Below, one piece after another: positions 1 to 9,286 of a DNA stretch of 64,000 nt (positions are counted from its first letter, which is position 1; every line of letters starts with the position of its first letter). The notes under the pieces are model-generated. The model saw only the letters and a list, made by a program, of their open reading frames with translations. It searched no databases and had not been told where the DNA came from. Source of the stretch: JAMXLO01 sp963818775 (lineage in GTDB: Bacteria; Pseudomonadota; Alphaproteobacteria; Acetobacterales; Acetobacteraceae); contig CAWFUF010000024.1 of assembly GCA_963818775.1 (NCBI GenBank), forward strand, positions 124,001 to 188,000, given 5' to 3'. A program made the translations under genes and the position numbers.

Positions 1-1
1 C

Positions 2-2356
2 GTCGATCAGGCGCGGGCACAGACCATGCGGCCGGTGCAGGGCCGCAGCTATTTCCTCGAGCGCCTGCTGAAGGAGGTGATCGTCGGCGAGGCGTCGCTC
101 GTCGCGCACAGTCCCGCCGCGCTGCGACGCCGCCAGATGTTGCGGATGGCAGGCTATGCCGTGGCCGCCCTGCTGGTCCTGGCGACGGCGGGAGTTCTGT
201 GGCACGTCCGCAGCGCAGGTCAGCGCGAGATCGCGGCAGCGGCGACGGCGCTCGACCGCTACGAACAGACCGCGTGGATTCTGCCGCTGGATCCGGTCAA
301 CGACGACGATCTGGCGCGACTGGCGCCACTGCTCGACCAGGCGCGCGCGCTGCCGCACGGTGGCGACGAACCGTCATGGTTGCCGGCCGGCCTGTCGCAG
401 CGCGATAAGCTCGCGGCCTCGGCGCGGACGGTCTACCGCCACGCCCTGCAATGGGCACTCCTGCCACGGCTGATGTGGCGCCTGGAGACCCAGTTGCGCG
501 GCAACCTCAATCGCCCTGACTTCCTCTACGAGGCTACGCGCGTCTATCTCATGCTCGGCAACGCCGGCCCGCTCGACGTATCGCTGGTCCGCGAATGGAT
601 GAAGCTGGACTGGCAGACCGCGTATCCCGGTCTCGGCTATGCGGCGCTGCGCGATTCTCTGCTGCTGCATCTCGATGCTCTGCTGTCCGATCCGCTGCCG
701 CAGGTGAAGCTCGATGGCGAACTTGTCGCCACCGCGCGTGCGCGAATGGCCACGGTGTCGATGGCGCAGCGCGTCTACTCGCGCATTCGTCCCTCTGCCG
801 CCGCGCAGCGTCTGCCGCCGTGGCTGCCGAGCGACGCGCTGGGTCCGGCGGGATTGCCGCTGTTCGTGCTGGCATCGGGCAAGCGGCTGAACGAGGGCAT
901 TCCCGGCTTCTTCACCGTCGATGGCTTTCACAAGGTTCTGCTGCCGTCGCTCGCCGGAGCCGCCAGGAGCGTCGTGCTGGAGAGCTGGGTCCTCGGCAAT
1001 CGCGTCGCGTTCGACGCGAGCGACCAGCAGATGCAGGCACTGAGGCGCGATGTCATTGCGCTCTATGAGGCGGACTATGTCCCGGCCTGGGACCTGATGA
1101 TGGCCGACCTCAACGTGGCGCCGCTGCGCAGCCTGTCGCAGGCGGCGCAGGACCTTTACATCCTTGCCTCGCCCGAATCGCCGATGCGTCGGCTGCTGGT
1201 TTCCATCAGCCGCCAGTTGACGCTGTCCGTCCCGCCCGGTGGTGCGCCCCGCACTGCCGCAGCGGAGGCGCCGGCGAGCGGCTCGGAGGATCGGTTCCAC
1301 GGCCTGTTCGGCACTGCCCAGTCTGCGTCGGCGCCGGCGACACCTCTGCTGCCAGGCCATGAGGTCGACGAACGCTATCAGGCGCTGCGTGATCTTCTCA
1401 GTGGCGGCGCCAACGCACCGATCGATCAGGTCCTGCGGGAACTCGGCGACGCGCAGCAGCAGATTGCCAAGCTTGCCGCGACACTGGTGAACCCTGGCGC
1501 CGCGGCGCCGGTGAGCGGTGGCATCGACCCGCTGTTGGCGTTGAAGGCGGACGCCGCGCACCAGCCGCAGCCGCTCGGCCACTGGCTCACCGAGATTGCG
1601 ACGAGCGCCATCGCGTTGCGCAGTGGCGACCCGCGGCTGCAACTGGCGACAATTTTCAACGTCGGCGGCGGCCCTGCCGAACTGTGTCCGGCGGTGGTGA
1701 ACGGGCATTATCCGTTCACGCCCGACGCCACCGATGACGCGACGATCGCCGACTTCGCCCGCCTGTTCGCCCCTGGTGCCGCGCTCGACGGCTTCATGAA
1801 CACGCTGCTACGGCGTTACGTCGATACCTCCGGCAAGGCGTGGCGTCTGATCTCCGCCGATGCCGCGACGGCACCCGTATCGCCCGCGGATCTCGCGCAA
1901 TTCCAGCGCGCGGCGGCGATCCGCGATGCGTTCTTCGCCGATGGCAGCACGCGGCCGCACTTTCGCCTCGACATCGCACCGGTCAGCGTCGATGCGGGGA
2001 CGCGGCAGGTGACGCTCGATCTGGACGGCACTGCAATTGTGTATACGCGCGGTGTGCCTCGCTCGACGCAGGTGACCTGGCCGAGTTTCTCGTTGCAGCC
2101 GACGATGCGGCTGGTGTTCGATCCGCCGCTTGCCGGACCGACCGATGAATTGCGTGACACGGGACCGTGGGCGCTGTTTCGCTTGTTCGGCCGCGGACGT
2201 TTGCAGGCGCAGCCCGGAACGACGGATCGCTACAGACTGACATTCCAGCTCGGCGCTCGACAGGCGGTGTTCGATGTGCGGGTGCAGGCGTCGACCAATC
2301 CGTTCGCGCCGGCGCTGTTGCAGGATTTTCGCTGTCCGAGCGTGCGCCCCGGCTGA
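2..2356 (+). CDS. tssM: Type VI secretion system membrane protein TssM/IcmF (3' part, 5' end outside window)
   Basis: TssM is the large inner-membrane subunit of the T6SS membrane complex (with TssJ and TssL). The reading frame is open from base 2, so the gene starts left of the window; the first ATG at 26 is internal. Visible features are the family-typical FLERLLKEVI segment, then a hydrophobic stretch near residues 50-68 (AVAALLVLATAGVL), then a long periplasmic region. The C-terminal section reads CPAVVNGHYPF, DFARLFAPGAALDGF and YVDTSGKAWR, which is diagnostic of the IcmF C-terminal domain. The missing part should hold the N-terminal membrane segments and cytoplasmic domain. No other T6SS gene follows: the next gene is convergent, so this is the right-hand edge of a T6SS locus. 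Confidence 0.9.
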   Translation, partial: VDQARAQTMRPVQGRSYFLERLLKEVIVGEASLVAHSPAALRRRQMLRMAGYAVAALLVLATAGVLWHVRSAGQREIAAAATALDRYEQTAWILPLDPVNDDDLARLAPLLDQARALPHGGDEPSWLPAGLSQRDKLAASARTVYRHALQWALLPRLMWRLETQLRGNLNRPDFLYEATRVYLMLGNAGPLDVSLVREWMKLDWQTAYPGLGYAALRDSLLLHLDALLSDPLPQVKLDGELVATARARMATVSMAQRVYSRIRPSAAAQRLPPWLPSDALGPAGLPLFVLASGKRLNEGIPGFFTVDGFHKVLLPSLAGAARSVVLESWVLGNRVAFDASDQQMQALRRDVIALYEADYVPAWDLMMADLNVAPLRSLSQAAQDLYILASPESPMRRLLVSISRQLTLSVPPGGAPRTAAAEAPASGSEDRFHGLFGTAQSASAPATPLLPGHEVDERYQALRDLLSGGANAPIDQVLRELGDAQQQIAKLAATLVNPGAAAPVSGGIDPLLALKADAAHQPQPLGHWLTEIATSAIALRSGDPRLQLATIFNVGGGPAELCPAVVNGHYPFTPDATDDATIADFARLFAPGAALDGFMNTLLRRYVDTSGKAWRLISADAATAPVSPADLAQFQRAAAIRDAFFADGSTRPHFRLDIAPVSVDAGTRQVTLDLDGTAIVYTRGVPRSTQVTWPSFSLQPTMRLVFDPPLAGPTDELRDTGPWALFRLFGRGRLQAQPGTTDRYRLTFQLGARQAVFDVRVQASTNPFAPALLQDFRCPSVRPG

Positions 2357-2363
2357 CGTCGCC

Positions 2364-2873
2364 CTAAGGCAAAGCCTTCCAGAATTCGGCGACGAAGCCA
2401 CGCGGATCGACGTGATGTGTCTGCCGGACGAATTGCGGCGCGCCGGCGTGGCAGCGCCATTGGTAGATCGTGTCGTGCCCGGTCGCCACCGCGGGAACCA
2501 CCGACGCATCCGGATTGTCGCGGCACCATCGCACGATACCGGTGCTCGGTGCGCGATTCGTGTTCGCCTTGCCGCATGGCAGATTGGCGCCAACCGTGCA
2601 GACCATCACACGCCCTCCGGCGCAGCGGAACACCGTGGTATCGACCGCCTCACGAGCCGGCATCCGCATCCCGAATGCAGCATTGACCGCCGGCACCAGT
2701 GCCTCAGGGATCGGCCGTGTCGTGTCGTCAGTGCCAACGCGCCGACAGAACGCGGCCGGTGTTCCGGCAAGCGCCGGCGCGGCCGACATCACCACGAGCA
2801 GAGACACGAATGCGGCGGATTTCGCTGTCGAGGCTGTGCGATAAACCGGAATGCCACCGCCTGCATCAGTCAA
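2364..2873 (-). CDS. Small exported Cys-rich protein of unknown function
   Basis: The mature protein is not recognised. It has a hydrophobic leader (AAFVSLLVVMSAAPALA) followed by a likely signal-peptidase site and then about 130 residues with six cysteines, which suggests a periplasmic or secreted, disulfide-bonded product. No ATG lies ahead of the leader in this frame. The best start is TTG at 2873, which overlaps the stop of the upstream Nudix gene by a few bases and suggests translational coupling; the start is uncertain. It ends 7 bp from the convergent tssM stop. The function is unknown and a link to the T6SS is only positional. Confidence 0.6.
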   Translation of the reverse strand: MTDAGGGIPVYRTASTAKSAAFVSLLVVMSAAPALAGTPAAFCRRVGTDDTTRPIPEALVPAVNAAFGMRMPAREAVDTTVFRCAGGRVMVCTVGANLPCGKANTNRAPSTGIVRWCRDNPDASVVPAVATGHDTIYQWRCHAGAPQFVRQTHHVDPRGFVAEFWKALP

Positions 2874-3516
2874 AATCAGTGGCCAGAGACGGTTGGCGCA
2901 TGTGCTCGAACATACGCCGAACCTGCGGCAGCAGAATGCGGCTGGTCGACAAATCAGCGGGCAGCTCGTGCTCAGCAAAGAACGCCACTTCGCTTGTCTC
3001 CGGTCCGGTCTGCATCTCACCACCCGTGATCTCGCACAGAAAGAACAATCGCCAGACCTGGAACGGATGCGACCGTGTGTGTGGATGCCGCGTCCGGTCC
3101 CACACGGCGGCGAGCTTATAGGCACGCACCTCCAGACCCGCCTCCTCGCGCACTTCCCTCGCGACGGCTTCGGCAGGCGCCTCATTAACGTCCGCCCACC
3201 CGCCAGGCAGCGACCAGCGATGCTCATCTGCGATCTCACGAACCAGCAGTATCTTCTCGCCGCGAAACACCGCACCCCGCACGCCGCATTTCGGCGTGGC
3301 ATAGCCGGTCTGCCGGCTGAACAGCAGTTCGAGGTCGCGGACATCCAGCCCGCCATGCTCGGCCATGATCCGCGCCGCCAGGGCCTGGAGTTGCTGGTAT
3401 CGGTCGCGATCGTACTGGTCGCGCGAGAACGCCAGCCCGGTCTGCGCCAACGCCTGCATCTCGCGCGCCCAAACCAGCCAGAGTGGTTCGGTTGGGCCTG
3501 CTGCGTCATTGGTCAT
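2866..3516 (-). CDS. Nudix hydrolase with Nudix_N-type N-terminal domain
   Basis: Predicted to hydrolyse a nucleoside diphosphate linked to another moiety, such as ADP-ribose or a sugar nucleotide. The Nudix box is complete at residues 106-128 (G-x5-E112-x7-R120-E-x2-E124-E125-x-G127), carrying the metal-binding glutamates. The first 65 residues resemble the helical N-terminal extension of the ADP-ribose pyrophosphatase-like Nudix group. The length (216 aa) fits that group. It is followed by the small exported protein in an overlapping arrangement and is divergent from the methyltransferase at 3692. The exact substrate cannot be read from sequence. Confidence 0.82.
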   Translation of the reverse strand: MTNDAAGPTEPLWLVWAREMQALAQTGLAFSRDQYDRDRYQQLQALAARIMAEHGGLDVRDLELLFSRQTGYATPKCGVRGAVFRGEKILLVREIADEHRWSLPGGWADVNEAPAEAVAREVREEAGLEVRAYKLAAVWDRTRHPHTRSHPFQVWRLFFLCEITGGEMQTGPETSEVAFFAEHELPADLSTSRILLPQVRRMFEHMRQPSLATDFD

Positions 3517-3691
3517 CGTCGGTCCGCCCTGGTTTCCCGTTCGAGGATATCTGGTTCAACCACATGATTGTCAAAGGACGGAATCATGGTGCCGAGTGGT
3601 ATGCTTGACACCGAATGGCCCGCAATCTCCACAATGACGGCCGCCGCAATGACACGTACCGTGACATGCAACCGATGGTGGGAGGGCTGCA

Positions 3692-4519
3692 ATGGGTACA
3701 AGCTTTGGACGAGGCTTGCATGCAGCGCCAGGGCAGTCTGTCAGTGCTTCGGCCTACGATCGCTACCTGGGGCGTTGGTCTCGGTTGTCTGTTCCAGACG
3801 TGCTCGCCGCCGCTAAGCTGGCACAAGGTTGTCGCGTGCTCGATGTTGCGACAGGCACGGGCGAGGCTGCCGCAATCGCCGTCCCGATAGTCGGCGATAC
3901 CGGCTTTGTCGTCGGTGCGGACATCTCGCTGGAGATGGTCAAGAGCGCGCGTGTCAGATTGAACGAACCATTGTATTGGCCGGTCAACGCTGACGGCCAG
4001 GCTCTGCCATTCATGGATGACGCCTTCGACGCCGTTATCTGTCAGCTCGGCCTACAGTTCTTTCCTAATCCCGCTGCGGGCCTAAGCGAGTTCCGGCGCG
4101 TTGTCCGAGCAGGCGGGATAGTCGCGATCTGCGTCAACGCCACATCAGACCGGCTACCCATGTGGGGCAATCTGGCCGACGCGATGGATCGATTTCTTAC
4201 GCAACAGCAACGCAACGTCCTCGCCTTGTCATGGTCACTTGCCGATCCAAGGCTGCTGGAAGGGTTGTTCAGCGATGCGGGCTTCCAAGACATCCGCGTG
4301 GAACAGATCAAGCGTGAAGGCTCCGTCAGCAGTTTTGATGACTATTGGGCACCGATCGAAGAAGGAGTTGGGCAAATCCCACAGGCGTACCGCTCACTCG
4401 ATGCGGCAGATCGGAGCTCGGTGCGCGAGGAGGTCCGTGCGCGGCTGGCTCGATATGAATCGGCAGACGGCAGGCTGACCATGGGAGTCGAGATGTTGAT
4501 CGGCAGTGGACGGGCATAG
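3692..4519 (+). CDS. Class I SAM-dependent methyltransferase (UbiE/Methyltransf_11-like)
   Basis: A 275-residue Rossmann-fold methyltransferase. Motif I is VLDVATGTGEA near residue 50. Motif II-like acidic residues follow in VVGADISLEMV, and the post-II motif is FDAVICQLGLQFFPN. The rest is the usual alpha/beta C-terminal half. The start ATG is preceded by a strong GGGAGGG ribosome-binding site 6 bases upstream. The gene stands alone, divergent from the Nudix gene and about 300 bp ahead of the MFS gene. The acceptor (small molecule, lipid or quinone) is unknown. Confidence 0.8.
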   Translation: MGTSFGRGLHAAPGQSVSASAYDRYLGRWSRLSVPDVLAAAKLAQGCRVLDVATGTGEAAAIAVPIVGDTGFVVGADISLEMVKSARVRLNEPLYWPVNADGQALPFMDDAFDAVICQLGLQFFPNPAAGLSEFRRVVRAGGIVAICVNATSDRLPMWGNLADAMDRFLTQQQRNVLALSWSLADPRLLEGLFSDAGFQDIRVEQIKREGSVSSFDDYWAPIEEGVGQIPQAYRSLDAADRSSVREEVRARLARYESADGRLTMGVEMLIGSGRA

Positions 4520-4823
4520 CCTCACACGCCCGGCGCCAGGCGGTCCCGGCGATTTGACCATTGAAAGATGCTTGCAGCGCCGGCTAACCTGCCCCGGACC
4601 AGGGGAACGAGTTCGTCCTGGCGAAAGGCCAGCCTAAAACCGCCTTCGAAACTACAAGAGCAAACGTCCAACCGGCGTCAGCCGACGCAACCGGCCAGTA
4701 GACAGCGAGGCATCAGCGCAAAAACGTTCCGACTTCCGACCCGTCGACGCGAAACCAGCAAAATCTGGCGCTGTGCCGCCTCTGCCAAGCCAACTCCGGA
4801 TTGGGCAAATCTGGGAGAACGAC
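4520..4823. other. Intergenic stretch, no gene recognised
   Basis: A 304-base gap between the methyltransferase and the MFS transporter. No plausible reading frame with a ribosome-binding site was seen, and nothing resembling a tRNA or a clear terminator. It presumably holds the transporter promoter. Confidence 0.4.
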
Positions 4824-6248
4824 ATGAGCAGTACCGCTTTCGCCGGCAGGTCATCGGTTCCGGCCAGCCATATTCTTGGCCGCAAGCTCGATAGCATTCC
4901 ATTCAGCGCTTACCACGTGCTGATCATCCTGGTTCTCGGCGCAGTCGGGTTCGTCGAGGGCTACGATCTGGCGCTCGGCGGTTCGCTGCTGGTGTTGGCC
5001 AAGGCACCGTTGAAACTCACCAGCGAGGAAATTCGCTGGCTGGCGGTTGCTCCGACATTGCTCGTCGTCCTCGGCGGCTTCACAGCCTCCGCAATGTCGG
5101 ATCGCATCAGCCGCAAAACCGTAATGCAGATCGGCGTGGTCATCAGCACCGGACTCACCCTGCTGATCCCGCTGGCGCAGACCGGCACGCAATTGCTCGT
5201 CATTCGCCTGATCACCGGCATCGGCCTGGGATTTGCCATCTCGGCGCCATTCCCGATCGCAGCCGAACTGATGCCGAAGCAGCACCGCCGCACCTATGGT
5301 GCTATCTTCGAGGTCATGCTGGCGAGCGCCTTCACGCTGCTGCCGTTCGCTGGCTTCCTCCTCGCCGGCAACCCGAATGCCTTCCGGCTGATCGCGCTGC
5401 CTGGCGGACTGGCATTGGGGATCGTGCCGCTACTGGTGCATTTTGGCCTGCCCGAGAGCGCGCGTTGGTATCTGCGCCGCGGCAACCCAGAAGCGGCGGT
5501 CGAGACGGTCAATCGGATGATCGCGATGGCCGGTAACCGGGTACCGAAGCTGACCGTCGCCGATCTCGGATCAAACCTGGCGGATGCGGTCGAGGCGCTT
5601 CCGCCATTCGCCGCGCTGTTCCGCCCCGGACAACTAGGCTGGACGGTGGTGGGAATTCTTTGCTACGCCGCCGCAACCACCGCCTACTACTGTTCGGCGA
5701 TCCTGCTGCCGAAGGCGCTGGTCGACCAGGGCTCTGCCGTCGGCCTGAGCTTCGGCCTCGGCACCCTGTTGTTCATGGTGACAATCCCGGGCAAGTTTTT
5801 CAACGGCTTCATCATGGAGATCATCGGCCGGCGCTGGTCCATAACCTATTGCCTCGGCGGCTCGGTGCCTGGCCTCGTGCTGATGGCAATGGCGCATAAC
5901 CTCGGTGACTACGCGACCGTGGCAATGACCGCTGGAGCGATCATCACCGGCTTCACCGTGCTGTCGTCGTTCCCGGCGGTGCGGGTGTATCTCTCCGAAC
6001 AGTTCCCCACGGCACTGCGGGGTCGCGGTCATTTCTTCGGCGAGGCAACCGGGCGCATCTTTTCCGGCGTGCTGACGCCGTTCTTCCTGGAGCCATACAC
6101 CGGGTCCGCCACCATTTTCTTCGGCACGATCGCCGTGGTGGTGGCGATCGGCGCCTGCATCCCGCTGTTGTTCGGCAAGGAAACTGTCGGCCAGCTCGAA
6201 CTCGTCACCGAGCCGAGCGGGGAACCGGTTGCGGAACCCGCCTTCTGA
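4824..6248 (+). CDS. MFS transporter, aromatic-acid/sugar-type
   Basis: A 474-residue major facilitator superfamily permease of the inner membrane with about 12 hydrophobic segments. The MFS loop 2-3 motif reads SDRISRKTVM. The first membrane segment contains GFVEGYDLALGG, where the Asp is typical of the aromatic acid:H+ symporter and related organic-acid families. A second signature, GRRW, follows the sixth to seventh segments. The chosen ATG at 4824 has a GGGAGAACG ribosome-binding site; an in-frame codon 51 bases upstream lacks one. The substrate is not predictable. A strong hairpin terminator follows at 6295. Confidence 0.85.
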   Translation: MSSTAFAGRSSVPASHILGRKLDSIPFSAYHVLIILVLGAVGFVEGYDLALGGSLLVLAKAPLKLTSEEIRWLAVAPTLLVVLGGFTASAMSDRISRKTVMQIGVVISTGLTLLIPLAQTGTQLLVIRLITGIGLGFAISAPFPIAAELMPKQHRRTYGAIFEVMLASAFTLLPFAGFLLAGNPNAFRLIALPGGLALGIVPLLVHFGLPESARWYLRRGNPEAAVETVNRMIAMAGNRVPKLTVADLGSNLADAVEALPPFAALFRPGQLGWTVVGILCYAAATTAYYCSAILLPKALVDQGSAVGLSFGLGTLLFMVTIPGKFFNGFIMEIIGRRWSITYCLGGSVPGLVLMAMAHNLGDYATVAMTAGAIITGFTVLSSFPAVRVYLSEQFPTALRGRGHFFGEATGRIFSGVLTPFFLEPYTGSATIFFGTIAVVVAIGACIPLLFGKETVGQLELVTEPSGEPVAEPAF

Positions 6249-6294
6249 CCGTGCCCCTTGGTCATGGCCGGCCTGCGCGACAGGGGATGCCGCT

Positions 6295-6322
6295 TGGTGG
6301 AGGGCTCGCGAACCCTCCACCA
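6295..6322. terminator. Bidirectional hairpin between convergent genes
   Basis: A perfect 10-bp inverted repeat, TGGTGGAGGG and CCCTCCACCA, with an 8-base loop. It lies between the convergent MFS gene and the two-repeat protein gene. There is no long T-run, so termination may be partly factor-assisted. Confidence 0.6.
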
Positions 6323-6335
6323 TCCTCGGCTTGAA

Positions 6336-7259
6336 CTATTCAGCGGCCAGGTTCGGAGTGAACTCGAGCGGCAGGCCCTTGTGACCGGTCAATCTCTCGC
6401 CTTCCTCGTACATCTCGAAGGCCAGCTTCTTCAGCGCCGGAAGGACCGCAGCAATCTTGTCGAGGTCGAGGTCGGCGGCGATCCCCGGATAGCCCGCGCG
6501 CTCGATCATCGGGCCAAGCTTGCGGTTCTCGATCTGCTCGAAGGTCCACTCCAGCGGATCGTCGATGACAGTCATGTCCCAGTTGATCCGGTGGTTCTTG
6601 TTGCGCGGACCGTAGTGGTAGTGCGCGTTCTGCCAGAAACAATCGAACGCGAGCAGCTCGGTTTCCTCCACGTACGCCTTGCCCTTCGACCCGCCCACGT
6701 CACCGAGGACATGGAGCGCGAGGCCGCCGTCGCCGTTCTTCTGCCGGCGCATCTCCAGACCGAACCGGATATTCCCCGCTTCGAACATGTCCGTGCCCCG
6801 GTTGTGTTTGACCGTGTTCCGCTTGGCGATGAACGTATCCCTGGCACAGGCCTCCACGTCGGGCAGGACGCCGCGAACTGTGGAGAGGTCGGTTGCCTCC
6901 GCGATTTCCTTGTATCCGGCCCGATCCAGCATCTTCGGCAGCCTTTGGCTCAGGGTCCGGATGGTCCAGCCGATGGGATTGCCATCGATGATCGGATCCA
7001 TCCGGCAGTGCACGCCCATGCCACCGCCGACCCGACCAGGTGTCGTGAGTTCGGGATTTTCCGGGCCGTAGACGTAGCTTCTCTCGATGTCGAAGCAGTT
7101 GAAGCGCAGCAGGGTGGTCGGCTTGCCGCCGACATTGGTCGTCACGTCGATGGATACACCCTGGTCCACGTGATCCTCGACATTGCCATCCCACAGCTGG
7201 TGTCTGACGACGAAGGTCAGGGGATCGGCGGTGAATGTGGCTCCCGGCGATTGTGGCAT
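6336..7259 (-). CDS. Protein of unknown function with an internal tandem duplication
   Basis: I do not recognise the family. The 307-residue product has no signal peptide or membrane segment, so it is probably cytoplasmic. Residues about 50-140 and about 202-283 are clearly related: LLRFNCFDIERSYVYGP against LLAFDCFWQNAHYHYGP, then a shared pattern ending LPKMLDRAGY against LGPMIERAGY and VLPDVE against VLPALK. The protein is therefore two copies of one domain of about 80-90 residues. The start at 7259 has an AGGAG ribosome-binding site, while the longer upstream extension is Arg-rich and implausible. It is monocistronic and convergent with the MFS gene. Confidence 0.7.
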   Translation of the reverse strand: MPQSPGATFTADPLTFVVRHQLWDGNVEDHVDQGVSIDVTTNVGGKPTTLLRFNCFDIERSYVYGPENPELTTPGRVGGGMGVHCRMDPIIDGNPIGWTIRTLSQRLPKMLDRAGYKEIAEATDLSTVRGVLPDVEACARDTFIAKRNTVKHNRGTDMFEAGNIRFGLEMRRQKNGDGGLALHVLGDVGGSKGKAYVEETELLAFDCFWQNAHYHYGPRNKNHRINWDMTVIDDPLEWTFEQIENRKLGPMIERAGYPGIAADLDLDKIAAVLPALKKLAFEMYEEGERLTGHKGLPLEFTPNLAAE

Positions 7260-7451
7260 GTTGAACGCTCCTGTTGGACGGACTTTGTGCAAGCCTAAGG
7301 TGGCGGCGCGGAGGTCGCAAGAGTGGCTGGTGCGGCGTGTGGCTGGTGCGGCGCCCTCGGCCAGCGGCATGGCCACCTTGCTGATGGTCCAGGCACGAGT
7401 TACGATTTTTGATACGCAGTGGGTCGGTTAGCACTGGCAAAGGTACAGGGT

Positions 7452-7946
7452 ATGGGTCCACGCCCAGGGCACAACCAATTCAAGGAACCCTTCCGGGATC
7501 AGTTCGTCCTCTTGTTGAAAGAGGTGCTTCAGGCATTCGCTGCCACCACGCCGGGATATGACCACGATAAACGGTCGAGATGGGCCAATGCCTTTAACCC
7601 AATGCCCGACGGAGATCCGGAAAAGCCAGTGTATGCGACAATGGCCGCGCTCCGGGCACCCAATTTTGCGGCTTTACGCGTCGGCATGACGGAAGGCGGC
7701 CAGGTGGTCGTCGAAGTCGAGTACCGTAAGCTCGTGGTCCCGTACATTACGAATGATGTGGAAAACCCACGAGAGTTCCCGAAGATCCAGAACGGACTTC
7801 GACAGATAATCGAACATTTCGAGCGGGCCGCCGGTATTGCGCGCCACAGTCTCTTCAATCGCTTCGCCTCTGATCCTGAGTACCGGGAGCTCGCCGAGCA
7901 GCGCCTTGCTGCTGCCCGACGCGGCCGCGGCGGTCCATTGGAATGA
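7452..7946 (+). CDS. Hypothetical protein, 164 residues
   Basis: No family recognised. The product is soluble and rich in Arg and Pro, with a predicted helical C-terminus (a QNGLRQIIEHFERAAG segment and an Arg/Ala-rich tail). The ATG at 7452 has an AGGTACAGGG sequence upstream; a GTG start at 7419 is the alternative. It ends 6 bp from the convergent flavin monooxygenase-like gene. Codon choice is less GC-biased than its neighbours, with many AT-ending codons, which could indicate acquisition. Confidence 0.5.
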   Translation: MGPRPGHNQFKEPFRDQFVLLLKEVLQAFAATTPGYDHDKRSRWANAFNPMPDGDPEKPVYATMAALRAPNFAALRVGMTEGGQVVVEVEYRKLVVPYITNDVENPREFPKIQNGLRQIIEHFERAAGIARHSLFNRFASDPEYRELAEQRLAAARRGRGGPLE

Positions 7947-7952
7947 GGGGCA

Positions 7953-9104
7953 TTAGAGTGGGCTTCTGGCAGACAGCATGCCAAGCTGCGTCTTGCCGAT
8001 CAGGCTCAGGTGTGCCGGCGTGAAGGCAGCATGCTTGAGGCCTGCGAATATGTCACGTAGACACCGTTGCAGGGGTTGGCGAGCATAGACCACCGACGTG
8101 CTGGCATAATCGAACGCAAAAACCACCATGTCCCGTGATGCCCTCGCCAGGGTCTGACAGGCCTGAGACACCTCGAGACCCTCTTGCAGGCTCGTCACGC
8201 GACCACTCGCCGCTCGTTCGTCCATAGCTGATACCTGACCGATAAGATGGGACCTTGCCGCGCGCATGCGACCGTCGATTTCGCCGATGCCGAACTGAAC
8301 CACATTGTCATCGGCTTGGGCGGTTTGAGCCACCGTGCGTTTCGACTTTCTCGCGAAAGCGATCAGCTCGCTCAGGGCGCGCTGGCCGACGCCGGACGCG
8401 AAGGCGGTGAGGCCGATCGCGTTGAGCCGGATTATCTCACTCGCCGGCAGCGATCCAGACCCGTCCGCGGCCGTCCAGTCATATTCCCAGCTCCGCCGCG
8501 CCGGCACGAAGCGATCGGTGATCGCATAGTCGATGCTGGCGGTGCCGCGAAGGCCCATGACGTCCCAGCTGCCCTCCTTGATCTCCACCTCCGCCTTGGG
8601 CACGAGAAAGGCCCGGTATCGACCCTCGCCAGCGGCGCCTGTGTTCGCGGCGATCAGCACCCAATGGGACAGAGAGCTTCCGGACCCGAAGGACCCCGTG
8701 CACGACACGCGGAAACCGCCGACCTCCGCCGTCGCAATCGCGTTGGGCAGCAAGGCAGTCCAGCAGGACACTGGGCCATGGCCGAACACCTCCTCCCTGC
8801 CTTCCGGTGGCAGGCCCAGGAAGGCGGCATGGTTTACCGCGTTGCAGACCGAGGTGCACCATCCAGCCGAGCCGTCGGCGCGGGCGATCGCTTCCACGGC
8901 GCCGAAAAGGTCCAGCCGGCTTCCACCAAGCCCGCCATTGCGACACGGGATCAGGATCGACAACAGTTTTGAGTCCAGCAGGGATGTAGCGACGCTGTCA
9001 GCCAGGCGACCTAGACGCTCACCCGTCGGAGCCTGCGCGTTGATCAGATCGTAGAGTGCCGTTGCGCGTTCCAATGCTCCAGCCCGCGTGGAAAAATCAT
9101 TCAT
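7953..9104 (-). CDS. Acyl-CoA dehydrogenase-fold flavin monooxygenase (HsaA/HpaB-like)
   Basis: A 383-residue protein with the acyl-CoA dehydrogenase fold of the two-component FMN/FAD monooxygenase group (HsaA, p-hydroxyphenylacetate hydroxylase C2, DszC relatives). The N-terminal helical domain has IPCRNGGLGGSRLDLF; a middle beta domain reads VSCTGSFGSGSSLSHW and AFLVPKAEVEI. The C-terminal helical bundle is of the Acyl-CoA_dh_2 type. These enzymes use reduced flavin from a partner reductase to hydroxylate aromatic or sulfur substrates. No flavin reductase is adjacent, so the partner would be elsewhere. The start at 9104 follows an AGGTGG ribosome-binding site. The substrate is unknown. Confidence 0.75.
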   Translation of the reverse strand: MNDFSTRAGALERATALYDLINAQAPTGERLGRLADSVATSLLDSKLLSILIPCRNGGLGGSRLDLFGAVEAIARADGSAGWCTSVCNAVNHAAFLGLPPEGREEVFGHGPVSCWTALLPNAIATAEVGGFRVSCTGSFGSGSSLSHWVLIAANTGAAGEGRYRAFLVPKAEVEIKEGSWDVMGLRGTASIDYAITDRFVPARRSWEYDWTAADGSGSLPASEIIRLNAIGLTAFASGVGQRALSELIAFARKSKRTVAQTAQADDNVVQFGIGEIDGRMRAARSHLIGQVSAMDERAASGRVTSLQEGLEVSQACQTLARASRDMVVFAFDYASTSVVYARQPLQRCLRDIFAGLKHAAFTPAHLSLIGKTQLGMLSARSPL

Positions 9105-9286
9105 CCCAACCACCTGATTTTCACTCGCCCTGACACTAGCCAACCAAACACGAGGCGGCACAAGGACCTCTCCTCCGCATTTCTCCCGTAGGACGGCAAG
9201 GCGCGACAAACGATCAGGGTATTGGGGTGTCTGGTCGGTCACGGCTGATCGAAGGCGTGACTGCCCGCCGGTGATGCACCTGCGCG

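Noticed and set aside
374..1708. A 444-codon minus-strand frame opposite tssM
   Set aside because: No recognisable domain; Arg/Gln-rich product typical of an antisense frame in GC-rich DNA.
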